From Tretioscincus oriximinensis (taxonomy: Eukaryota; Chordata; Lepidosauria; Squamata; Gymnophthalmidae), in NCBI GenBank assembly GCA_022410635.1, contig JAJVDF010000164.1, positions 905,404 through 969,403 on the forward strand: a stretch of DNA of 64,000 nt, given 5' to 3'. Position numbers and translations under genes: made by a program. Shown piece after piece: positions 1 to 12,130 of this stretch; position 1 is the first letter of the stretch; every line of letters starts with the position of its first letter. Under the pieces are notes generated by a model. That model was not told the origin of the DNA. It did no database searches and worked only from the letters and a program-made list of their open reading frames with translations.

Positions 1-835
1 AAATGGTATTTCAGGAGTACTGCCTGTTGCTCCATCCTGAAGGCAACATCCAGACATCCATCCTAGTATCCATTTATACCCTTGGCGCCCATAAACCTGT
101 CTAGTCCTGTCTTGAAGCTATCCAAGCTGTTAGCTACTACTACCTCTTCAGGAAGTAAATTCCACAGGCCAATGACCCTCTGGGTGAAAAAATACTTTCC
201 TTTGTTCTCACTTTTCTGCCCTTCAGTTTTAAGGAGTGCCCTCTAGTCCTAGTGTTGTGTGATAGATAAAATATTTTTGTTCTATTCACCCTATCCATCC
301 TATACATGATTTTGTACACTTAAATCAGATCACCTCTCAAATGTCACCTTTCAAGGCTGAAGAGGCCCAGACGTTGCACCTGCTCCAGACCCTTGATCAT
401 TCTTGTTGCCCTTTTCTGCACCTTCTCTAGTTCCACAATATTCCTCTTGAGATGTGGTGACCAGAATTGAACACAGTATTCCAAATGTGGCCTCACCACA
501 GATTTATAAAGAGGCAAAACAATATTTGCTGCCTTTTTTGCTGCTGCTGCACACTGGTTTGACATCTTCATCAAATTGTCCACCAACACCCCAAGATCCT
601 TTTCTTGCTCGGTTACCAAGAAAGCTTGGTAGCAGTAGTTGGGATTCTTTGCCCCAATATACATGACCTTGCACTTGCTTAAATTGAAGTGCATTTGCCA
701 CTTTGATGCCCACTCACTCAATTTCAGTAGATCACACTGGAGTGCCTTACAATCATTTTCAGTTTTCGACCAGTGATGAGTCCCTTTAGCCTTGCCACTA
801 TGTAGTCTTGCCACTTTCCTGAACCAATAACCCAA
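1..835 (-). pseudogene. CR1-type LINE, 3' part of ORF2 (truncated)
   Basis: Minus-strand remnant of a CR1 non-LTR retrotransposon. The translated part (835 to 344) covers the end of the reverse transcriptase and the following region. Recognisable CR1 signatures are the WQMHFNLSKCKVM block, an EKDLGVLVD block and an AAKKAAN block, then a conserved tail reading LEKVQKRATRMI. Similarity continues out of frame towards base 1 (ERRHLRGDLI-like codons near 345), so indels or stops have broken the frame. The 5' end is truncated near 780-835, as is usual for LINEs, and the 3' end runs off the window. The first residues, upstream of about residue 20, do not look like CR1 and probably come from flanking DNA. 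Established: CR1 moves by target-primed reverse transcription. Inferred: this copy is dead. Confidence 0.85.
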
Positions 836-919
836 ATAGTTCAGGTGCTTGAAATAATTTTTAAAATTTAGTATTTGTAATTGTTATATGCTAAACCAGT
901 TTTTAGCATTTATTATGTT

Positions 920-993
920 CTGCAGAAAACAATTAAGGGAACACTTTAACATACACTGTTATGTTCAAGTGTTCCCTTAATTGTTTGAAGCTG
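920..993. mobile_element. Palindromic MITE, copy 1 (TGCTCAAAAC family)
   Basis: A near-perfect hairpin of about 74 bp. Its arms share the core AATTAAGGGAACACTT with the copies at 3647 and 12691. The ends have drifted (CTGCAGAAAAC instead of CTGCTCAAAAC). It has no coding capacity. The other copies sit between TA dinucleotides, which suggests a Tc1/mariner-type element; the superfamily is inferred. Confidence 0.75.
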
Positions 994-1114
994 TATATTT
1001 GAAATAAGCCTACATTTAAATTTGTTGTTCTGTAGCAAATCTGGCTGATGACTTGCCCCCAATTTATTCTTAGTGAATAGAGATATTTTAAAAGATTTGT
1101 ATAAAAAATTCCCT

Positions 1115-1945
1115 CTAAGGCAGCGTGCACACAGCTATTTTCTTCCTCAATCGTAGTGAGATGAGGAAGGTTCAGCCACACACGTTAAGCAAGTTTCAGC
1201 AGTCGACCCACAATAAACTATTGCTGGGATGTTCAGGCATCATTGAGGAGAATCTCTGACATCTCGCAGCCAACCTCTGTCATCTCGTAATCAACCCCCT
1301 TCCTCTGCCATGTGCACACATGGTGCGAGGGACAGGAGGGGAGAGATGACAGGATGAAACGAGGCGAGGAGGGTGAGGTGGGGAGGCTGACAGGACGTCT
1401 ATCAGTGCTGCTCGACGCTTCGCCTAGCAGATCTCCCTGAAAGCAGGTGGAGGGCTGGCTGGGTTTAGGAAAAGACTTTTTGTGACACGCAACTGACTCC
1501 GCCGCGCTCTTCGGCTGTGTCCTTCCAGCCAGCCCTCTGCCTGGCTTTGNGGGCTGCTGTCTGGAAATCGGCTCGGCGAAGCGACGAGCAGCATTGACAG
1601 ACATCCTGTCAGCCTCTCCACCACCTCCTCCTCCTCGTCTCAGCCGAACCGTTTGACAGCGACGACTTCCTGCTCGTTGCTTTGCCAAGCCGATCTCCAG
1701 ACAGCAGCCCCCGAAGCCAAGTGGAGGACTGGCTGGAAGGAGGGCACAGCCGAAGCAATGCAGCGGAGCCGGCTGCGTATGGCGAGAATTCAAGTATACG
1801 TGTATACAAGTATTGTTATTCAAGTATACAAGTATTGTTATATTCCGGAATACAGCTTTGTCGTGTGCATGGACATGCGATTGCTATTTTATAGAATATA
1901 ACTTTATAGCGCTTTTTCAGTTTTCATGTGCACCCAGCCTAAGCA
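1115..1945. mobile_element. Composite GC-rich repeat, probable non-autonomous DNA transposon
   Basis: A GC- and CpG-rich island in AT-rich DNA. About 100 bp is present three times: direct at 1387-1470, inverted at 1509-1618 and direct at 1651-1757. The second and third copies form a long hairpin around a CCACCTCCTCCTCCTC spacer. The outer ends are weakly inverted: CTAAGGC...TGCACAC near 1115-1135, and the complement of GTGCACCCAGCCTAAG near 1928-1943. No target duplication could be fixed. Long frames here, including 196 codons on the minus strand, follow the repeat and have no recognisable domain. The outer boundaries are approximate. Confidence 0.5.
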
Positions 1946-1992
1946 AAATAATTTCAAATGTTGTATGCTTCAAAAGTCTGTTGGATTCCAGT

Positions 1993-2158
1993 GTAAATAT
2001 TACAATATGCATCTATATAACACAACAATCTCATAAAAATATATGTGCCACAAATCTAATTGATAATACAATCATTGATCCACTGAATCTAATTGGATTT
2101 GTTGTAGATATACTTATGAGGTTGTGTTATATAGACATATATTGTAATATTTTTATAC
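1993..2158. mobile_element. 166-bp hairpin MITE
   Basis: Two arms of about 78 bp are inverted around position 2075. The left arm, reading GTAAATATTACAATAT and later TCTATATAACACAAC, is matched by the complement of the right arm, which ends at GTAATATTTTTATAC. Mismatches and small indels show some age. It encodes nothing. The superfamily is not determined because no clear target duplication is seen. Confidence 0.7.
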
Positions 2159-2162
2159 TATA

Positions 2163-2834
2163 AATCATTTTAGATTAACTGGAATTTTTTTATCTGGACT
2201 TATTGTTATTTTGGTTTGGAGATTTATTGTGGGGATTCCAGTGGAAAACGTCTGCTTTCTGTGCCCATAACACTATGTGCTGGAATGTTTTCCCAAATTG
2301 CCTTACTAATAAGTGGCCAATGTGCTGTCCACACCAAAGCAGTTCTGTTTTTTTTTTTTATTAATGAAAAATTACTAGTCTGAAAAGTTTTGTTTCTTAG
2401 GTGAAATTGACACAAACAATCCTTGGTGATCATAAGGAAAGCAAGTTACAGTATTTCGATATGGGCATATACTTTAGATCAAAGTTCTTCTTGAGCGTGT
2501 ATAGGTGCTGTTTATAATGACAGCCATAACAGGATGATTGAGCCTTCCATAACAAAGAAAACTAGGTGATAGTTTTGATGAGAGAATCCACACAGACATA
2601 AGTAAAGAAGGTACATCATATAATGGATTTAATCCACAAAAACTCACGCTACCAACATGTTTTGGTTAGACCTTTGCATTTTCTCGATGTAATCCACTTT
2701 GGCAAAAATGGATTAGCTTGGCCAGTCTTTGGCTGTGTTTATACAGGCTCAACAATCCATTTTAGAAATTCTGATCCAGAGTAACATGACCATTTAGGGC
2801 ATTTGAGAAATGTTTGCCCTCGTGGTGGCTTTTG
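2163..2834. other. AT-rich DNA without recognised gene
   Basis: A T10 run lies near 2349. The segment at about 2640-2790 (ATCCACTTTGG..., TTTATACAGG...) resembles worn ends of a DNA transposon but could not be delimited. Confidence 0.4.
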
Positions 2835-3125
2835 GATAACAAATGGTGCAGTCACTAAGGAGANGGTCTCTCATCTGAGAGATCAGGTTTCGAAACCCTG
2901 TGTTGGACATGGGGAGGAGTGAGCACCTTCTACTTTCCTGCACGTCCAGTCAACCAAGCTATTCGAAAGCAAGAATTGCAAGGAATTGTAACAGACTGCG
3001 ACTAGATAAATGGGAATCACCACAGTATGGAGGGGAAGATAGAATATAAGCTTTCAGGCGAAAAATAACCTTTTTTTAGTCCCTTTGGGTGAAAAAAGCA
3101 GAGTATAAAAACTCAGTTCTTCTAA
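2835..3125 (+). mobile_element. tRNA-derived SINE, copy 1
   Basis: Full-length SINE of about 290 bp that aligns with copies at 20376 and 61494. The head resembles a tRNA-type pol III promoter: a box A-like TGGTGCAGTCAC and a box B-like GGTTTCGAAACCC about 40 bp later. The body shares GGGGAAGATAGAAT and AGC(C)TTT(C/G)GGCG blocks with the other copies. The tail is GTATAAAAACTCAGTTCTTCT. Established: tRNA SINEs are transcribed from these internal boxes and mobilised by a LINE. The partner LINE and the family name could not be identified. Confidence 0.75.
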
Positions 3126-3646
3126 AATGCTACATGTCGTCCTTGCTAGACTTATATTCCATTATATATGGATGGAACATTTTAGGACAGGGAAAGGCCT
3201 TTCTTAAACTGCAGCAATATACAATAGAGAGATATACTATAGATTACTTCTGTTCTAATGACAATTATGTAAAGACACAGAGTTTTCCATTACTTCTTTT
3301 TATGGTCTGATCAGGAAACCAGAATAGATACTTAATTTCTGAAATAGGAGAAAATATAATTTTAGAATTTCTTTACAGTATCTTTTTCTGGCATTATCAC
3401 ACTGAATTACTTTTCTTAGCTGAATGAGAATGTGGGCCATTGGCCAATTGGCAAGCTATCTTGCTGGGACAAAGTATCATTTCAAGTCTTATTTTATTGC
3501 TGGTCGTTAAATATATAATTTCAACTTCTTTCTGGTTTGTATGTGGCCTCTTCAGATATCGCAAATGAAATGGCAGTGTTTATCAAAGACATACAATGCC
3601 TCAGTTTTCCAGTCTCTCTGTTTTTGGAAGACTGATACTATATATA
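3126..3646. other. AT-rich DNA, nothing recognised
   Basis: Only short chance frames (73 codons or fewer), with no repeat or motif that could be supported. Confidence 0.4.
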
Positions 3647-3720
3647 CTGCTCAAAACAATTAAGGGAACAGTTTAACATAACATGTTATGTTAAAGTGTT
3701 CCCTTAATTGTTTTGAGCAC
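3647..3720. mobile_element. Palindromic MITE, copy 2 (best preserved)
   Basis: A 74-bp element flanked by TA on both sides (3645-3646 and 3721-3722). It is palindromic about 3683/3684, with CTGCTCAAAACAATTAAGG on the left and its complement on the right. Only the outermost base and one base of the AACAGTTT/AACACTTT segment break the symmetry. TA flanks and a minimal hairpin suggest a Tc1/mariner-type MITE. Confidence 0.85.
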
Positions 3721-3722
3721 TA

Positions 3723-4343
3723 TATATTGCTTCTTGAACTTGATAAAGTGGCTGATACAATAGTGGGCAGTAGGTATAACCTACACACTTCAACCTCACC
3801 CATTCACTTTGTCTATTGGATTGAATGATGAGCACCAAATGTTACTTAATAATTCTGCTGCTTTTTGATACACCAGAATGTGGTTATTTCATTTTGCCCC
3901 AAAGTTAGGTTGATATTCTGCATTTCAGCATGATACACTACTATAAGCTCACAATATCAGATATGTCTGGCAAATCAAATACAATGTTGAAGTAATTGCA
4001 GGTTTTGACTCTGTTTGGATACAGCCTTTTANACAACCAATTGAGAATATTATTTTGCCATATGTGTTAATTTCAAGTTTAACTCTAGTACTTCTAGGTA
4101 CTTGTGGCACCATATGTGTATATGTAAGATGTAAATATGGTAATGTTTCTCCATAAAATAACAATATTTCAGATTTTCATTAGTGTTGATTAAACAGCAA
4201 TAAAATTGAAATTATGTATAATTNCAACTTTGCATTGCTGTGTAGGCAATGATGAGTTCTTTTACAATGTTATGGTTGAACAGTGGGATATACTGGCACA
4301 TCATGAGGATGTAATTTAGATTTAGAGAATGTTATTTTAGAAG
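3723..4343. other. AT-rich DNA, nothing recognised
   Basis: No repeat, domain or regulatory structure could be supported here. Confidence 0.4.
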
Positions 4344-4410
4344 ATNTTAGACCTGAGACATTTGGGTATAGCGCGGGGTATAAGTATAAATAAATAAATA
4401 AATAAATTTC
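4344..4410 (-). repeat. R1 repeat fragment with (AAAT)n tail
   Basis: TTTGGGTATAGCGCGGGGTA followed by repeated AAAT is the reverse complement of the R1 start seen at 53990 (TTTATACCCGCGCCCCATAC). It is a very short, worn fragment. Confidence 0.55.
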
Positions 4411-7400
4411 CAATCCTGCTAGAAGTTGGGGAACTACAGAAGATGAAAATCTGGAAGACTGAGTTTCTTCATAGACACTCAGCACTATTTCCACATTAAG
4501 ATTATTCTGCAATAACAACTTACAGTGGAAAAAGCTGATCCATGCCTGGATGCATTATGAAAGATAACACAAACAGTAACAGAACATATAAAAGGTGATC
4601 TTTCTGTGTTAGATAACATTAAATGAAAATGAGTTCTTGGTCTCTGAAAGTGGATTTAAGTTGGATTAACATTCAGGTATAGATGGGTTGATTCTTATCA
4701 ATAGATCCTGTACAGTACATGGAGGGATGGTCTTTTAAAAATGGCATGAATATGATTTTAGAAAACCATCAACATGTGTGGGGAATACAAACAGTATAGT
4801 ATGCTGTGAATATTGTGAACCCTTTTTCACATCATACTTTATTTCCTGTCAGAATTCTGGAAAAGTACACGGAAGCCACACAAAGTTGTCAGTGTATCAT
4901 GTTGAGAACTGTGTCCAGGTAATTCATATTACGATATGAGGAAAACATTTACTTTAAAAATTATCAGGGAAAATACCTTAGGGTATTTTTTTCTTTAAAG
5001 AAAAACTTGAATCATTTTTAGCATTTATTTAACATTCTTTAGTACAGAAGTATCTATATTCGAAATGAATGGGTCAATGCTGTTAATCTGTTCTTGGTAT
5101 GAAGTAGGTCATTAAAATGTGTTATTTCGTTACCTTGAAATTATATCCTGGACATTATTAAAGTGACCCAGATATAGACTTTCCCAGCAACTGTTGAAAT
5201 ACTGAGAACAGTACTGTTTTGTCTTCATTTCTTAGCTTCTGGAAAGGTGTAGGCAGATGAAGATAAATCTAGCACAGGCTATTTCTCTGGTTACAAACTT
5301 TTGTTCAACTGCAAATAAAGATTTTAGATATACAAGGTTCATTATAACAGAATTTTAATTGCCTTAATCTGGCAAAACTCCTAGTCAGACTTTTTTGTTT
5401 TTTTCAAATAAGATCTACTAAATATCCCTTTATGAGTTTTGTACTTTGTGTGACTTTTCTGATTTGGAGTCTGTATGAATATGTACATTTTAGGGGGAAA
5501 AAAGGACCCCCCCAAAAAAAGACTTTCACAGGTTGGAGTAGCAAATATTTATATATATTGGAAATTNTGAGTATATTTCTACTCAGTATCTACATTTTCA
5601 CATTCTGAAAATATTGCCTACACACGTCAAACTTAAATTTAAGTTGTGAAGCGTTCTTTTTTGAAGAGAAAGCGGCAGAGGAGAGAGACTTTGAGAAAGT
5701 GGCTGTGTTGCGACCCAAATCCACAAAGTGACTGTATATACAGCATTGTATCACCAAAAAAACAGTTCCAGCATGGCATTCACCAACTAAATCATTGAGC
5801 TAACTCTTGGAGGCACAATAGTTTTGTAATATAATATAAGAAAGTAATAGTGTTAGCTAACACGTCTTTAATAAGATATTGTCTGCTACCTTGCCATATG
5901 CTACAGAACAGCCACTTGCTCTGTGGGGCTTTTGATTCTTCTCAATAAGATTATTTCAGATACTCTAATCCTGAATCATTGACATGAATACAAAAGTCTA
6001 GTGACATCTAATAGATGCCTCTTAGCTTTGCTTTTTCCTCTTGTTCCTTGCTTTTTTCTTCTTCTTTTTACCTGACAAAAAGCTTACAGACACTTGGGTC
6101 CTGTCTGTCAGTAGCAGTATGGGGGGCTGCTCATGAAATATAAAGAAGGCAGAGGACTGACATAGGGCTGATAAGCCACTGAGCAAAGGACCATAGATTA
6201 AAAGTAAATGCCAGTAAATCCTATCCTGTACACTCACTTGTTCTTTTATTGTTTTCTTTAACTCTTGCAGTGCTGGATGGAAAAGCAGTCTGAGAAAAAT
6301 CAGGAAAGAGCAGAGAGTGGAAGACATTAAGATCACTGTCATCTTTTCACATGTAGTGTAAATCTGCCCACTCTAAACAGATTATTGCACCCAGTATGTA
6401 AAAGATTAAGTTGCAGCAAGCCNTTGCTGAAGTATGATTATAATTTTTCAAGCATTTATTTCAGACACTTTTCTAAACTGAGTGTTTAAAAGAAATGATA
6501 GCATGTGCAGATGTCTGATAATCATGTGATTTATGTCACCCAGAAATTGTAACATGTTTCGTGATATAGCCAGTTTCCTCAAATGGATAGTTAGCTGATT
6601 TATCTTTAGAACAATTGCACTGAATGCAGAATTCTATCTCACACATATTCTGTTGCAGAACTAAGTTTGGGCAGATATAAATGAGAAGAGTTTACTTTGA
6701 ACATTGATGAGCTGTGAACTTTGATAGTCTTATAGCTAGAATCTTATATCTTGAATTGGCTTGTGGATAGGAGGCAAGAAGACCAGGCAGTTGTTNAACA
6801 AAAAAAATTATACATGCTTCTTCTGCTAGGCCTTAAATTAGAGATGGTTTATAGTGGTAATGCTAACAGAATTTCCTTTACGGCGTGACATGTGAACTTT
6901 CTAAATACTGAATCAAATGAACAGTCTCCAAGGGCAAACCCTCATGAACTGTAATGCATTAGTCATATCTGGAAATTGCAAAAAATGAATTTATATGTTA
7001 AGATTCTCATTTACCAAGAGAGGGCACTCCTACATAGGCAACCTTCATAAACCAGGGTGAGGAAGTTTGTGGAGGCAACAAGTGTCCCCAAAAGTGTTGT
7101 AGTAAAGCACTAAAGGGGCTCTGGACCTGAGAAGTTCTTATTTGCATTTTTTTTTTAGATGGTCAATCCCTAAACCTTCTTCAGTTCTGAAGAATGAACC
7201 TGATAAATTTTTAAAACTAATAATTCTGGATTAAATAAAAACAAACCACCAAACCAGCTCATTAATCAGGACTGAGGAACATTTCAAGGTGAGTGTGTGA
7301 CCAGGGTCCAACTCAGTACAAAATAAAGGTTCATAATATGTTTTCCGGAGAAGTTAAAACTTATGCAAACACAGAACTGATTTTCTTTACTTCTTATATA

Positions 7401-7555
7401 AGAATGATCATATTTAAAATATATATCTAGAAACATGTCATTGAAAATTCAGATAATGTCATTCCGTTTCCCCATAATTTTAAAAACTCAGGGCTAAGAT
7501 GAAAACTATTTTCTACACATTTTTAATTTTTAATTACTATTGTTATTACTAGATA
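4411..7555. other. AT-rich DNA without recognised gene
   Basis: About 3 kb with no recognisable coding domain. It holds a GGGGGAAAAAAGG...CCCCCCC low-complexity patch near 5490-5515 and a 14-bp perfect palindrome (ACTTAAATTTAAGT) near 5631. The 106-codon minus-strand frame at 6022-6342 ends in a lysine/arginine-rich stretch produced by a T-rich tract and is not credible. Confidence 0.4.
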
Positions 7556-7556
7556 C

Positions 7557-7606
7557 TGTTGTTGTTGTTGTTATTATTATTATTACTATTACTATCATCA
7601 TCATCA
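7557..7606. repeat. Compound trinucleotide microsatellite
   Basis: GTT, then ATT/ACT, then ATC units in succession. A similar GTT/ATT array occurs at 11221. Confidence 0.9.
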
Positions 7607-10238
7607 AAAATGATTACTAGCACACAGATTGTATTATATATAATAATTGGCTATTAAGACAGAAAACCTTGTCAAATCCTGATGGTACCAAGATTTCATA
7701 TTTTTCATTTTGCTCATCAGTACATTTAAGAAACTTCAGTGATTTTAAAGTAACCAGCTGCATTCAAATGTGCGTTGTCTTTAGGTTTCAGAAAAGACTA
7801 GTTCTCGAGTCAAAGTTCTACTTTTTCCTGTGATCTCTGGAAAATTAACCTTTCAGTTAGATTCCCTGGCACACGTCTGCCAGCATATTCATTGGCTGAC
7901 ATCCCAGATGTTAAGTCTCTCTGAGTGCATGTTAAAGAACATATTACCTAGCTCAAATCTGAAAATGACAAGAGCAAGGAATAAATGTTTTCTATAATCG
8001 ACATAATTTTTCCTATTCANTATTGTATAAGGTGATCTCAGTTTGGTGTTCATAGATATTTTAAAATTGTCCTTATGACTTAGGCATTTTTTAAAATGTT
8101 CATCTTCAAACACAACTGTTCTTCCGTTTTTACCACAAGAATTTAGATCAAAATATTTTAAATTTCCTTGTGTCTAGCAGCTGAAATATAGTCATTTTCA
8201 TTCAGTGCAGAATTCAAATTCCGATTTTTTCAGAATATATCTATGGTTCCAACAGATATATCTTTTCTTCCATTTTAAATGGAGGTTACTCACACAATAC
8301 TTTCCTGTGAGGCATGCTGTTGTATTTTAAAGCTGATTTTACACTTTAATTCAGTGAACTTACAGTTTCATAATTATGTCTGCCCACGCAAGGTGGGAGC
8401 CTTTCTTCCAAATTAAGCAAATTGAAGGGTATGGAGGTCATGGTCCTTGACTTCTGTTTGTGACATCTCTTTCGATATGCAGTCCATACTGAGATCTCTA
8501 GAGTTCTTAAGATATGTATCTCTATAGACTTTGCTTGTTTATCAGTGAGGTTGCTGAGAATTTGATGGGAAAGAATGAATGAGTCTGTGTTCTGTGCATT
8601 CTCAATTATTGTTGTACTTTCACTGTGGCGTTTTATGGAAAGGGATGAGAAAGGAGCAAACTGGCGTTATAACTTGACTTCAGATGCTAAGGGAAGCTCA
8701 AATCTTAGATATGCAGACAGAAGTAGCTAACAAATATAAAGAGCTAACAGAAAACATAAGGAATTTCTGCATGTAGTAACTGGAACAGAGACAGAATAAA
8801 CATGAGCAAGTTTGGATCAGTTGTCAGCTGCAGATATCTGTGGAACTTCCATCTCTTTATAGCTTTTTTCTTGAAGCAGCTGAAGTCTGGGTATGCATCA
8901 TTACTAAAACTCTTTTAGCTATCCCAATTCACCTTTTCTGTGCTTGGTTCTCCTTTCTATGAGTTGCAAAATCTTTAAAATCAAATTATTCTTTTCCTTT
9001 CTCAGCTATGGTCCCAGCAGAAGGCTCTGTCTGTGATCNTGGGCTTATGGTAGGCTGTTTATGACCAAAGGCTGAAGCTCAGACTCTTCCCTATCTTAGT
9101 CCTTGCTGGCTAAGAAAGAAGACATGACACATAGAAATTTAGCAGTCTTCCTCTATAGCTTGATGTCCATGGAACAGCACGGGGAAAATGTAACCACGAC
9201 TTTGAAAATGCTACTTTTGAAGCCAATCGTTTTGACAAATATTTTACAAAATGCTTCATAGAGATATGATTCAGACCTAGATTTTCAAAGCATTGTGAGC
9301 AGAGGACAGTTTTAATAACCCATATTAATATGTATTTGTTAGAGAATATATCTTTCACTATACGTAGATAAGATTGTCTATGGCTACAAGCAATCCTAAG
9401 ATTATAATGCAAGACATGTCAAAAGCAATCCTGAAACAGCTTCTGATAAAGGGGTGATATCCCACAGTAACATTCTTGTAAAAAATAAATCCTAATTTGG
9501 ATTTTATATAACAAGTGAAATGATTTTCCATGTCTAGATCTTACTTGTTTGATCCACCATTTTAGATACGGTCNCTACATATCAAACGTGGCCTAAAATG
9601 GTAACTGTGTCTACAGGCAGCAATCGTATACTTCTGGGTATTTATATTCCAGACATGTAATCATGTCATTGTGAGAGCAAGCATCCATACCAGGTCAGTA
9701 CATCTCTCAACCTTCATAGATGCCCTGGTGTTTGGACAACTAGCAGTTACCTTATAAGTGCATTATTCTGGGATATCACGAAATAGCAATGTATGGAGGT
9801 AGCCTATTTGAATAGAGAACTTCCTTTTTTCTTTTTTATGGGGGAGATTTCTAAATTGGGATATTTTTGAATATGTTAGCACTGTGTGTATGATGTAACT
9901 GAATGCACCAGAATGGTTTAAGGGTAATGTGTCCAACAATTTTTCTAACCTGGTACTTCAGAGCTCGAGTCCACTTTTCCTTTTCATCTTTATGTATATG
10001 TCAATTCAGATTTGTCTAATAGGCAGATATATATGAAACAGCATAGAGTTACAGTCCTAAAGTACCTCACTTATTTTGCTTGTATTGGGTGTCTTATACT
10101 GCATGACCTTTTGGCGGATGTGAGATGGAAACACATTTTACCCTGTGAAAAGAAATGTTACAATGGCAGCAATGGGTCTTTGATGCCTGGTATGCTCATG
10201 TATTATTGTGTTTCGTACAGATATCCCTTCTATTGTTG
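7607..10238. other. AT-rich DNA without recognised gene
   Basis: Only short frames. A weak inverted pair CCATTTTAG...CTAAAATGG spans about 9557-9600 and may be a worn MITE. Nothing else could be supported. Confidence 0.4.
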
Positions 10239-10246
10239 ACATAAAC

Positions 10247-10568
10247 CAGTGATGGCGAACTTTTTGAGCTTGGTATGTCAAAGTTTGTAAAAAAAANCCC
10301 GTAACTTAAATTGGGTGCCATGTCACATCTAGTGACCTTTTTGTTGCTGAATTTTATTTGCTAAATTTTCAATTTAATGGTGGTATTTTGAACACTTCAA
10401 GCCCAAGCAAGTGCTATGAACTTCATCTGTCAGCCAGTTTCTTTTATTGGTTTTAATGCGCTGATTTTTTTTCCCCATTTTTAAAAAAATTAATCAGGGG
10501 GTGCTTTGTCACCCAAAATGTCTTGGCGTGTTACCTTTGACATGTGTGATATGGGTTAGCCATCACTG
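10247..10568. mobile_element. hAT-type MITE with 8-bp target duplication
   Basis: A 322-bp element. It begins CAGTGATGGCGAAC and ends with the inverted copy GTTAGCCATCACTG. The flanks ACATAAAC (10239-10246) and ACATAGTC (10569-10576) match at 6 of 8 bases, the expected length for hAT target duplications. There is no transposase. CAGTGATGGCGAAC termini are typical of vertebrate hAT/Charlie-like MITEs; mobilisation in trans is inferred. Confidence 0.85.
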
Positions 10569-10576
10569 ACATAGTC

Positions 10577-11010
10577 CATTTGCATGAGTGGCCTAAGCAA
10601 TATCAGTGCAGGAAAATTCTGCCACAGGGTTTGTAGATGTTGTCTCCTTCCCTTTCCTCTGTTCAGGCTTTCTGTATTCCCTGAAAGGAATGCAGCTGCC
10701 AGATATATGCCAGAATTTGGCATTGGTTTTCTGAGAGTATTTCTTTTATTTTAATAGCATCTGGTGACAAGCAAAGTTGAAGGCACATCTGTGGTACAAA
10801 TCCACCAAAGATTAGTGACATATATAATGCCAGAATAATACTGCTAATAGCCATACAGTTGATCTTTACAGTGCTAAAGAGATAAACATTCTTAAGATCA
10901 TTTTCACTTGATCTAATTAGCTTCTAAATGTAATTTGGAAAACAGTCTCTGTTTCTGAGTTGGATAAGGCACAATTTAGAAAAGATCCTGGTCTTATTTA
11001 AAATTCCCTG
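10577..11010. other. AT-rich DNA, nothing recognised
   Basis: No supportable feature; the 63-codon minus-strand frame has no recognisable domain. Confidence 0.4.
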
Positions 11011-11014
11011 GGAC

Positions 11015-11070
11015 AGTTTCTCTTCTTCTTCATCATCATCATCTTCATCTTTGTCCTTATCATCATCACG
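11015..11070. repeat. Degenerate ATC/TTC microsatellite
   Basis: Imperfect TTC and ATC trinucleotide units. Confidence 0.8.
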
Positions 11071-11220
11071 ATCTATCAGTTGCAAAAGGCCACCTTAATC
11101 GGATCTGCACACATCGTACGAAAATACATCACACAGCCCTAGACGCTTGTGAAGTGTTCGACTTGTGATTTTGTTATACTAAATCAAGCATAGTAATCTT
11201 ATTTGCTGTGTTTTTTATGT

Positions 11221-11244
11221 ATTATTATTATTATTATTATTATT

Positions 11245-11283
<39 letters not shown>

Positions 11284-11284
11284 A
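11221..11284. repeat. (ATT)n(GTT)n microsatellite
   Basis: About nine ATT units pass into about twelve GTT units, followed by AATCACC. Confidence 0.95.
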
Positions 11285-11588
11285 ATCACCATTTAAGTGA
11301 AAACTTATAGTGTGAGAATATGAATAAAGAAAATTTAAAATATGTCTTATTAAAGTGGATTTAAATCTGAAAGAATTTAGTCCCACTTTACAATTTATTT
11401 AATGTGTTATCATGAATCAGTAGGAGTTTGTAATTGTTTATTGAATAGTGTTGTGGTGGAAGAATTTAGTGTCCACATCACAGCAGCAAGCAACATTATT
11501 TTTTTCCATTGCCCCGTTAAGCATGGGCAGAGTTTTAAATAGCAATGCATGAGAAGAGGCTACTGTTTTATAGTATAACTCTCTTTCT

Positions 11589-11602
11589 CCCCCCCCCCCC
11601 CC
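11589..11602. repeat. Poly-C tract (C14)
   Basis: A run of 14 C followed by ACCCACCC. It is one of several long C/G homopolymers in the window. Confidence 0.9.
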
Positions 11603-11639
11603 ACCCACCCTACAATCTGTCTTCTGTCTTCCAGGCAGG

Positions 11640-12130
11640 CTTTAGTTATGTGCTGCTACTGCTATTGCTGCCACCTTGGCTATTGAGGGGTTAATGAATT
11701 GTAATCTGCTTCAGGCAATCCCATCATGTGCCTGGTTGACTCTGAAAGAAGGGCTTGCAGTAGCCTAGAGGGCATCTTTCCCAGCTTCCTCTGAGACCAC
11801 CTGGGCAGATGAATCTTGCACAGTTGTCCTTAGGACACAAAATCTAATCAGGCGCTGCCTGCTCTGGTCTAAGTGAACTGCTTGCTTAAGGAAGGAAGGG
11901 GAATCAAGAGTGGGGAGCTAATCAGTGATAGGCCACATCTCTCTGGCTTAAGGGAACTCATATAATTCCCATGAGGGAGGAAGTCTCTCTCCCTCCCTCC
12001 CATTCATTTCCAAGATAAGGTGTCATTCATGAAAGCATTGTGCTGAACTAATCAGGTTAATTGAGGAGCCGTGAATAGCACTCATTTAGTTGATCTCTTT
12101 TTCCTGCTAAAAACAGATAGCGTTGTCAGA
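11640..12130. other. Unique moderate-GC block, possible conserved noncoding DNA
   Basis: About 490 bp of non-repetitive sequence with higher GC than its surroundings, no open frame, and homeodomain-type AATTAGC/TTAATTG/CTAATCA motifs (for example near 11919, 12046 and 12057). Composition and motif density resemble developmental enhancers, but this is inference; conservation cannot be seen from one sequence. Confidence 0.3.

Noticed and set aside
1233..1823. 196-codon minus-strand frame
   Set aside because: It follows the triplicated GC-rich repeat, is Ser/Pro/Arg-rich, overlaps frames on the other strand and has no domain.
2860..2905. A functional tRNA gene at the SINE head
   Set aside because: Only box A/B-like motifs remain; no cloverleaf can be folded, and the sequence continues as a SINE body.
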